From positions 27,393,225 to 27,457,224 of the forward strand of contig NW_024041150.1 in the NCBI RefSeq assembly GCF_014851395.1: 64,000 bases of DNA, written 5' to 3'. The notes beneath the pieces were generated by a model, which worked only from the letters and a program-made list of their open reading frames with translations, ran no database searches and had not been told where the DNA came from. Numbering within the stretch: position 1 is the first letter of the stretch; each line of letters starts with the position of its first letter. Positions 55,822 through 64,000 of the stretch are shown here, in pieces. Made by a program: the position numbers and the translations under genes. Source of the stretch: Micropterus salmoides (Eukaryota > Chordata > Actinopteri > Centrarchiformes > Centrarchidae).

Positions 55822-58344
55822 AATCTTTCAGTTCAGAATTAGTTACAACTCTGGACTAATGCACAATAGAAAGCAATGAATTCACACTGACTATTGGCTA
55901 TTAAAATGTTGATTAGTGGGGCAGACTGGACAATATGGATGCACATCTCAGTAAATAATAAGCATCACATATTCAGCCGAGTCATTTTATAATTAGTATT
56001 TTTTATTTGAAAATGTATTGAAGGAATCTGGGGGAGCCAGTTTGAATGGGCCTGGAGCAGCTGTTAACATTGATATCTAGAAAATATCTAGATATAGTTG
56101 GATCATCAATCAGTAAAAGCAAAGCTGATCCACATCCAACCTCAGCTAGTACTAGCACAGACCAAGTCCAGAGCAGGTCCCACAGACCCAGGTGAAACAC
56201 AAGCAGCCAATATGAGCACAGCCAGAGATGTACAGCCAGCATCAGATACAAGCAGCTCAGACCCTAATGAAACAGTTGCTGCTCCACCAAATGATCCAGC
56301 AGTTTGTCCTCCAGACAACACACTCTATGAGGACTGAGTAAGTGTGCAGAGGTCTGTTCAAACCAGCAATGGATTTTTCTAGAAGAGTTTCCATTTTCCA
56401 TTCAGGCTTGTTAAAGGGAGAGGATTGTAGTGAGAATATTGCAGTGTCAGGCGTGCAGCAGACCGGCTCTGTTTTTGCACTGTGAGTCGCAGCCAGTTTG
56501 TTTAAACGTCTAAAAACTGAAGCCACCCTTGCGCTGTTGGGACTGTGAGCTGCACTTTATCGGCAGTGCGGAAGCTAACATCTCTTTGGATTTTGGTGAG
56601 ATTTCTGCCTGATCACAAGTGTTTATAGTTAGTTTTGGTTTCCACCTCCTTGTCTCATTCTTACATACCGAAACTCCCAAACGGGGTTCTGGGTCTGTCA
56701 GACGGTCTGAAGGGGAGACTGCACGAGGTAATTTTTTACTTTTAATTGAGCAGGTTTATGCTGGATGTCTTTTTCTTTTACTCAAACATTTTTTGCGTAG
56801 TATGAAGTATGAAAATTGAGTACTTCTTCCACCACTGTGCATTTCTGTAAATATTGTTGTGTACCAACAGTGTGGATTTGTGCATTTTATATAAAATAAA
56901 TCTGGACTACTCCCAATTCCTCTTCTCTCCCTGGGAGAAAGAAAGGAGGGGGGGTTGAAATTGTCTCTCCCTAAGTGCTGTCTCTAAGCAGCCTGATTGT
57001 AAAACTGGCCACCTTTGATGCCGCAGCCAGATAACGCAGTACTTGACTGTTAAACTGACAAAGGAACATGGACCAGCGATTAGCGTTTTCCTGAACAGCC
57101 TATCAGAATCTTCTTAAAGAAAGAGCAGGAAACCATAAACTGCCCCCCCAGACATGTAACCGTGGCAACTGACCTTCCTCATTGTTTAATCACCTCACAT
57201 CAAAGAGATACTCTGTCACGCCCAGGTGTGAGAAAATCCAGGACACCAGACAAAGACCTGAACTCCCTTATGCAAACAAAGATTGATGTGCAAGTGTGAT
57301 AAGCCAGGAATGCGAAAGGGGGACACAACCCCTGCCTTCTTGAGCTAAAACAATATTTCATTATAAACTGTTGTTATCTTTAAATAATAATCCTTGCTAA
57401 GTTAGTAGTGGCATTGCCTCTATTTGATTAGTTATGTTATATGTGTTACCATGTTGTTATCTGTTGTTGATATTATTGCTGAAAAGAATCTAATTAAGTT
57501 ACTTTTGCAGTGTTTTAATTTCAGCAAGGTTAATGACATTCCTTCATTTTATGTGTAACCAATGCTTGTTCACAATGCTTTCTGACACCACCTTTAGAAA
57601 TGATGGTAAAGAAATGTCATGCTATACTCTATTAATTGCCAGCTTGAATTTAAGGTTAAGTAACCAAATTTCCCAGTTCCTGAGCAAAGATTGTTTTAGG
57701 ATTAATCAGAGCTATCCCCATGTAACCTGAGCTCCCCCAAGTGGACAAAATAAGTATGTGCCATCGTCCGAAATGCCGTTAATGTATAAATGTCACTCGG
57801 TATTTATCATGACCAATAATCTGGCAATTGTTTCCCTTATCAAGTGCTTAAAACTAAGAACGGTACAACCGTTTGACAAGTGAGGTTTGATTGTGGGAAG
57901 ATGTCTGATTATAATACGCGCAAATAGATTTTCTTTTCGTTTTTATAGACATATTAAAAGCTTAGAAAGACAGTCCCTCAGAAAACCGGAAACAGCCCGC
58001 CCCTCTGGGAAACGAAGGACTGCCCTCTGGGAACCACGCCCCAACAGACAAAACAGCGACACACGATGTTGTTCGCTCTCTCTTGACGCTTCCCTCTTGT
58101 CTGCCGGCTTGTTCCTGGGCACTTCAAGGGCACTTCGGCACGAGCCCGGCACACGCCCCCTCTCCCGGCAACGAACGGCCTTTGTTTCGTTTGAAGCTAC
58201 ACACGTTGGGTATTCATAAATGTATTAAAAATCATACATAGCTTTAGACCTGCTACAATATATCCTCAAATATTACACACCTAACCGTTAACAGCTAGTG
58301 AGTTTATAAGAAGGCTGTGCCTAAATATTCAATTCAAATGCAAA
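55822..58344. other. Non-coding stretch with dispersed repeat at 56500-56710
   Basis: No recognisable gene. 56098-56337 has a 79-codon open frame without family features. 56500-56710 resembles 45640-45910. 57000-58220 includes a TATA-like GTATAAAT at about 57785 and could be part of an unclassified repeat. Confidence 0.4.
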
Positions 58345-58449
58345 TATAAATCGTGTATAGCATAGTCTACAATTTAACCTATGTAAATCAAATAAATAGT
58401 ACTAGCTGAACCTTTAAGTGTTAGGTTAATTATTATATTATACTCCTAC

Positions 58450-58860
58450 CTTTCTGACAGACACCAATACATTTCGATAAACAACTGCAAATTCTCCACT
58501 GTCACAGTCTCGATGGTGTCCCTCAGGGCTTAGTGCTTGGTCCCCTCCTCTTCATCATCTACATCCCGCCATTTGGACAGGTTTGTTAAATGCCAACGAT
58601 AGGGGCGCTATTGTAGGATACACTCATGCCACCCAGGTCCGCAACCTTGGGACCATCTTTGACCCCACCCTCTCCTTCTTGCCCCACGTCAACCAGGTAT
58701 CAAAAATTGCCTTTTTCAACTTCGAGGACATTACCTGCCTCCAGCCATCCTTGTCCTTTACTACTGCAGAAATAACCAACCATGCCCACTTCCAGACTCT
58801 ACTACTGCAACAGCATCCTCTATGGTTCACCTTGTGGAATATTGCCAGCTGAACTTCATA
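58450..58860 (+). mobile_element. LINE reverse transcriptase fragment
   Basis: Decayed translation includes DRHQYISINNCKFSTV, a GVPQGLVLGPLLFIIYI-like block and THATQVRNLGTIFDPTLSF, with frame breaks. L2-like family, different from the next LINE. Confidence 0.75.
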
Positions 58861-59640
58861 GAATCTGTACACATAAATGTTCCAAACCTACATGGCCCTG
58901 TGTAAAAAGTGATTAACTGTCAATCAGCAGTTACTCATACTGCCTCACTAAACTCCTCGTGTACTTGCATCCTTAATGAACAAAGCATTTCAAAGTTTTG
59001 CACATTGTTTCAGGAGCCTGTCCTCAACAGAAAAACGACCATATAGGTAGTTTCAGCCACACAAAATTACGGCCCATGTTTACGTTTATTGTGGTAGCTA
59101 CCTCTAGTGGCTGTACAATGCAAACACATGACAAAGACGGTTAATTTCGGTGGTGATGGATTAGGTGGATGGACAGCATATTAGCTGCTTTTCATCCTGC
59201 AGACCAGTGTTCACTTACCATGTTAAACAAGATTTTTTTTTTGATTTAAAAAAAAAATGAAGTTATGTAAAGAAGGTTGCGTAAGTTACATAAGATACGT
59301 AGTAGTATTAGCTACATTAGCTTGTTAGCCTTACCATTAGCTAGCTACATTAGCTAGCTGGCTAACTTTGTTACAGCCCCCTGTAGCCCCTTACCCATAC
59401 CCTAATCTTCACAGGAGTGTGTGCCTGAACCTATGTATAAACTTATGTGATGTAGATAACGAGATTTCTGAAACATAGGTCCAGTTTGAAATTCTCGTTT
59501 TGGTAGAAATGGGCATATGCCACCGGTTGGGGAGCTATTGTAGGATACGCTCATGAGTAGTATTTGAAGGTTGGTTAAAACGACCTATGTTGTTGTTGCG
59601 GTTGGAGGACTTGTTGGTTTCAGAGTCAAAGCCAATATCT
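58861..59640. other. Gap between LINE fragments
   Basis: Non-coding, with TAGCTA-rich words near 59300-59360. Nothing else recognised. Confidence 0.4.
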
Positions 59641-61556
59641 GTCTGATACCCACACCAACGACCTGGCCAATCATTTCAATCAGATTTGCTTGTCCACATT
59701 TAACATTATTAAGATTACAGAAATCAGCCCTGGATGTACGACAACATTCGCAGCTGTAACAGAGAATGCAGGAAAGCTGAGCACAGATATAAAAAAAATT
59801 CAGTCTCCAAGTTCATTACACTATTTTTCTGAACTCATTTAACTACACATCAACATAATCCTAGATTTTTAGTTAAGACTGTGGATCAGCTGGTAAACCC
59901 AGCCCCTCCTTGTGCCTCAAATGAAAGCGATGATGATTGTGAATTGGTTTTATCTTATTTTACTGATAAAGTTATAAAAATTAGAGCCTCTATTGCCCCC
60001 TCTTCATCTTACTCAGAGGTCCCTCACCAGCAACAAGACAACAGTATCACAAATGAGAGTGTCTGCCAGCCCACTTGACATAGTACCAACAAAGTTTTTA
60101 CTAAAAGTAAAGGATTCCGTTGGGCCCTGTTTGTTTTGTGTTTTTACCAGCTCCTTATCTACCAGTTGTGTCCATGCTTATTTTAAAACTGCTTGTGTGA
60201 ACCCACTATTAAAAAAGCCTGATCTGGAGTCCAAACAACTGCCCTGCACACTGGAAAATAGCAAACTATTCAACAAACTATTGGATTTCCGGATGTACTA
60301 CAGCACTGAGGCTGCCTTGCTTAAAGTCACCAATGACCTTTTAATATCTGCTGATGACGGCATGTGCTCAGTCCTAGTACTCCTGGACCATAGCTCTGCA
60401 TTCGACACTGATCACAACATCATGTTAGACAGACTGAGGCACTGGGTGGGGACCTCTGCTACTGCTTTATAATGATTTTCATTGTACCTGTCCAATAGGA
60501 GGTTCTGTGTCTTGGTGAATAAATATGTCTCTTCATTTTGTTTCGTTAAATATGATGTTTTATTTTCCTTGTATATGCTTCCCCTTGGACACATTATTGA
60601 GAAAAATGGTGTCTCTTTTCATGTTTACGCTGATGACACACAGATGTACTTCCTGTCAGATCCACAGACCCTGGGGTGCTGAGTTCACTTACAGACTGCC
60701 CCTTGATGTCAAAAATTGGATGTCAAATAATTTCCTCCAGCTGACAAAACAGATCCTGGTAATTGGGTCCCAGCAAATGGCCATCTGCTGGTTCCCTGGT
60801 GAATCACGTTAAGCCGGTTTCACAGAATCTTGGCATCTGGTTTGACAGTAAATTAAGTTTCGCGCAGCACATCACAAAGATTGTGCAATCGTGTTATATA
60901 TAAAATATGATCAATGTTAACTTTTGACACTGAGATTATCTTTTATTCATGCCTTTATCGCATCACACCTGGATTACTGCAGCAGAATTTTTACTTGCTT
61001 TACCCAAAAATCTATTGATCGACTTCAGTCTGTCCAGAACTCAGCTGCCAGGCTTTTAACCAGAACAAAGAGATATGACCAGATCACCCCTGTTCTATCT
61101 TCATTACACTGGCTCCCAGTATGTTTTAGATTAGACTTTAAATTTTTATTGATTACTTTTATAGCTCTTCATGGCCTCTCTCCACTTTTAGTCCCATATG
61201 CACCGGCACGAACCTTGAGATCGAGAGGCAGAGGTCTGTTGTCTGTTCCAAAGTCTCGACTGAAAACTAAAGGGGACAGAGCATTGGCAGTCGGGGCACC
61301 CGAGGCCCTGAAACAGCCTGCACGAGGAAATCAGGTCAGTGAATGAGTCGGTGAACTCCCTTTTTAAAACATACTTTTGTAGGAGAGCCTTTCCTGATTT
61401 TAGTTGTTTTTTTTTCCTTTTTAACTTCTTAAGTGTTTTCTTGCTTTGACTGTGTACATTGTCATCTGTTTTATTGTCTTTGCACTTATGAAAACACTTT
61501 GTAACATGGTTTTGAAAAGTGCACTGTAAATAAAGATTATTATTATTATGTGTGAT
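59640..61556 (+). mobile_element. L2-type LINE, decayed
   Basis: Contains TVDQLVNPAPPCASNE and YFTDKVIKIRASI (the region before the reverse transcriptase), then STEAALLKVTNDLL, LVLLDHSSAFDTDHN, YADDTQM, NFLQLTKQILVIGSQQMA, LDYCSRIFTC and LKTKGDRALAVGAPEAL. The tail is AAGTGCACTGTAAATAAAG plus ATT repeats. Same family as the nested insertion at 25029-26005, but with many frameshifts and small deletions. Confidence 0.85.
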
Positions 61557-62419
61557 GATATTATTCCCATATCAGTCATGTGATCCATTGTTAGCATAAA
61601 AACATTGATTATAGCAGCTTAGTTTGAAATGGACACTATACAAACTTCTTAGTAATATCTTGCAAATTGTATTTATTTTCTATACTTCTCTTACTTTCAG
61701 AATATCTAATATATTAGAGCACTTGAAGGTACCTTTGTAACCAGATTTTGCCTCCTGCAGGGGGCACTTTTTCTGCTTTAGTGAGTGAGATACCCAGTCC
61801 AGCTATGAATCAGTTTAAATGTCGTCATCATTTATAACTGATGACTGTTACCGAAACTGTGTGTGTGACACCTAAAACTTTTAAGTAGTAAATAAATCAT
61901 TTTAAATCATAATTATAGTAATAATCATTTGATTTGTAATAGTCTTAAGAAACTAGAAAGGGGATCATTACAGTAACATGGAAGGGTTTTTGCAGGCTGA
62001 ATGAAACAAGATTGAGGAACTGAAAGGACAGATTAAAGTGACACGTTTTTTAAAATCTCTGTACACTGTGTCTCGGAAATTATTGTGAAATTACAGACAA
62101 GCAAAATTAAGCCTCACCTCAGAGTGTACTGGTGAGTAAATAATACTTGAACATGGAAATGTAACCTTAGAGGCCCGACTGAACCAAAGTCCACATTCCT
62201 CATTTAAAGCCAATTTATGGAGAATACAATAAAAGCAAAACCTGCTGAGAGAAGTGCACAGCTTGTCTCACTGCATTGTGGCCCATGATGAGTTTAATCT
62301 CAACATAGTCTCTGTGCTATGATGAGCTCTAAATCCTGATCCTGCTACAGCTTTTCACAAGAGTGATAATGATGGTAAGTTTGTAAGACAAAGCTTTAGC
62401 AAAGATTTTACAAAGTTAA

Positions 62420-62718
62420 ATTTTGGAACTCTCTCTTATTTTGCTGCATGCTGCAATAGGATCTGATGGTCAATGGTATCAAATGCAGCACTAAGATCTA
62501 ATAAAACCAGTACAGAGACAAGTCCTTTGTCTGATGCAATAAGGAGGTCGTTAGTAATTTTCACCAGTGCTGTCTCTGTGCTATGATGAGCTCTAAATCC
62601 TGACTGAAAATCCTCAAATAAACTATTGCTCTGTAGAAAGTCACACAGCTGTTTATCAACTGCTTTCTCCAGAATCTTAGAGAGAAATGGAAGGTTAGAT
62701 ATAGGTCTATAGTTGTAT
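62420..62718 (-). mobile_element. L2-type LINE reverse transcriptase fragment
   Basis: The minus strand reads NYRPISNLPFLSKILEKAV, FEDFQSGFRAHHSTETALV and VLVLLDLSAAFDTIDH without stops over about 95 codons. It ends abruptly at an ATT/AT-rich tract on the 5' side. Likely a well-preserved but isolated piece. Confidence 0.85.
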
Positions 62719-62726
62719 TATTATTA

Positions 62727-62758
<32 letters not shown>

Positions 62759-62760
62759 TA

Positions 62761-63133
62761 TATAAATGCATTATTGTTGTTGTTTATAATATTTCATATT
62801 TATATATTTTATTACAAATAGGTTTTGATGAAAGGCCTAGCATCTTTGATATATTGAACTTTCAAGCATGTTGGGTCCAAAATTCATGAATTTAATCAAG
62901 GACATACATAAATACATATGTATTATGTAAACATTGCCTGCTTTTATCCTTTTAGCCATATCCAGGTACAAATATGAAGGGTTTTGTTTTTACCCAATGA
63001 CTGAATGACCAATAATCAGATGACATTTCCACAAAATGGTTTCTTCTAAGGCAAACTGACAAAAAGTGAAAACCTACTTGTAATAAAATGTATAAATATG
63101 AAATATTATAAATAACAACAATAATACATTTAC
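62761..63133. mobile_element. Inverted-repeat element with 65-bp arms
   Basis: Arms 62761-62826 and 63069-63133 are inverted copies (TTATTGTTGTT, TTTATAATATTTCATATTTA, ATTTTATTACAA) at about 90 percent. The 240-bp interior is non-coding. Probably a miniature DNA transposon or a palindromic repeat; the outer ends sit in AT repeats. Confidence 0.65.
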
Positions 63134-63169
63134 AATAATCATAAATGGTATTTTAAATGACATATTCAT

Positions 63170-64000
63170 TGGTAGTGTAGGTACTGTTTTCGTTTATCTT
63201 GACGATATCCTGATCTTCTCCCGCGACCCTGGCCAACACACAGAACACATTCGTCTGGTCCTGCAGCGGCTTCTGTAGAACAGGCTTTTTGTTAAAGCAG
63301 AGAAATGCGAGTTTCACACACCCTCCGTCCAGTTCCTCGGTTTTGTTATTGAAAGGGGGCGGCTCTGCGCCAACCCCTCAAAGATCCAGGCGGTCGCGGA
63401 CTGGCCCGCTCCCACCTCTGTAAAGCAACTGCAATGCTTCCTCGGTTTCGCAAACTTTATCTGCAATTTCAGCACCGTCGCCGCCCCCCTCACCCGCCTC
63501 ACTTCCACCTCGGTCCCTTTTGTCTGGTCTCCAGCGGCCGCTGCAGCCTTCTCCCACCTCAAGTCCCTGTTCACCTCCGCCCCCGTCCTCACCAACCCTG
63601 ACCCCTCCCTTCAGTTCGTGGTCGAGGTGGACGCCTCGGACGTGGGCGCTCCCTCAAAGATAACAAGCTTCACCCTTGCGCCTTCTTCTCCCGCCGTCTT
63701 TCCCCCACCGAACGAAATTACACCGTGGGGGACCGAGAACTGCTGGCCATTAAGATGGCCCTAGAGGAGTGGAGGCACTGGCTTGAGGGGGCTGAGCTCC
63801 CTTTCCTAGTCCTGACCGATCACAAGAATCTCTCCTACATCCAAACCGCTAAAAGACTGAACTCCCGTCAAGCCCGGTGGGCCCTATTTTTCGATAGGTT
63901 CAACTTCTCCCTCTCCTACCGTCCTGGATCCCGAAACACCAAGCCAGACGCTCTCTCCCGACTCCATTCCCCGGACACTCCCACGAACCCCCCGGACACC
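63170..64000 (+). mobile_element. Ty3/gypsy pol (reverse transcriptase, RNase H), runs off the right edge
   Basis: Reads FVYLDDILIFSRDP, then AEKCEFH and VQFLGFVIERGRLCANPSKI, the palm/thumb region of Ty3/gypsy reverse transcriptase. It continues with the RNase H part: VVEVDASDVG, then in a shifted frame NYTVGDRELLAIKMALEEW, VLTDHKNLSYIQTAKRLN and a final NTKPDALSR. A stop near 63275-63277 and a frame break near 63650 make the coding region broken. The upstream part and LTRs are not present in this window. Confidence 0.88.

Larger units (their letters stand above)
58345..62300. repeat. Diverged duplication, copy 2 (partner 32720-35500)
   Basis: Same order and orientation as copy 1. It was enlarged by LINE sequence at about 58450-61556 and lacks the 243-bp LINE tail found in copy 1 at 35151-35393. 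The exon-like piece at 62066-62133 is kept (GTGTCTCGGAAATTATTG to GTGTACTG then GTGAGT). Confidence 0.7.

Noticed and set aside
56098..56337. 79-codon acidic frame
   Set aside because: No domain, no splice context and no clear start context; probably chance or a decayed repeat.
1..64000. CRISPR arrays, operons or other prokaryotic features
   Set aside because: The repeats are microsatellites and transposons; genes have introns and there is no regular repeat-spacer pattern.

Overview
This 64 kb window looks like nuclear DNA of a ray-finned (teleost) fish. The genes are interrupted by many short GT-AG introns. CA/TG microsatellites are dense. The mobile DNA is the typical fish mixture: L2-type LINEs with ATT- or GAATT-rich tails, RTE-like ends with a GATG-type tail, a DIRS-type retrotransposon, a BEL/Pao fragment, a Ty3/gypsy pol, Tc1/mariner remnants and several small inverted-repeat elements. 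There is no operon structure and I saw no RNA gene. Exon borders were read by eye from splice sites, reading phase and protein family resemblance.

Three genes are supported. (1) About 0.3-9.2 kb, plus strand: a six-coding-exon netrin of 846 codons (signal peptide, laminin N-terminal domain, three laminin-type EGF modules, NTR/C345C domain). It has an unusual insertion of about 170 lysine/arginine/glycine-rich residues between the laminin N-terminal domain and the first EGF module, and an 87-residue C-terminal extension. (2) About 15.9-32.2 kb, minus strand: a 22-exon, 830-residue member of the BCR/ABR family (DH, PH, C2 and RhoGAP domains). It has a very short N-terminus and no BCR-type oligomerisation or kinase region. 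It converges tail-to-tail with the netrin gene. (3) About 40.4-44.5 kb, minus strand: a three-exon, 131-residue cysteine-rich PLAC8/cornifelin-family gene.

The rest is intron or intergenic DNA, heavily colonised. Intron 4 of the ABR-like gene carries an L2 LINE with a second L2 LINE inserted in the opposite orientation, flanked by a perfect 8-bp target duplication. The interval 32.7-35.5 kb is a diverged copy of 58.3-62.3 kb in the same orientation; one copy gained a 243-bp LINE tail that the other lacks, giving a filled/empty site pair. At 46.9-52.6 kb a 5'-truncated DIRS element sits inside one copy of a repeat whose terminal ~520 bp recurs head-to-head 2 kb away. A 690-bp candidate solo LTR with a perfect 5-bp target duplication lies at 55.1-55.8 kb, and a Ty3/gypsy pol runs off the right edge.

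The three genes have no evident common pathway. The netrin is a secreted guidance cue, the ABR-like protein is a Rho-GTPase regulator, and the PLAC8 protein is a small cysteine-rich protein. I see no convincing new multi-gene system. The strongest novelty candidates are the inserted basic region in the netrin and the repeat architecture at 46.9-52.6 kb.
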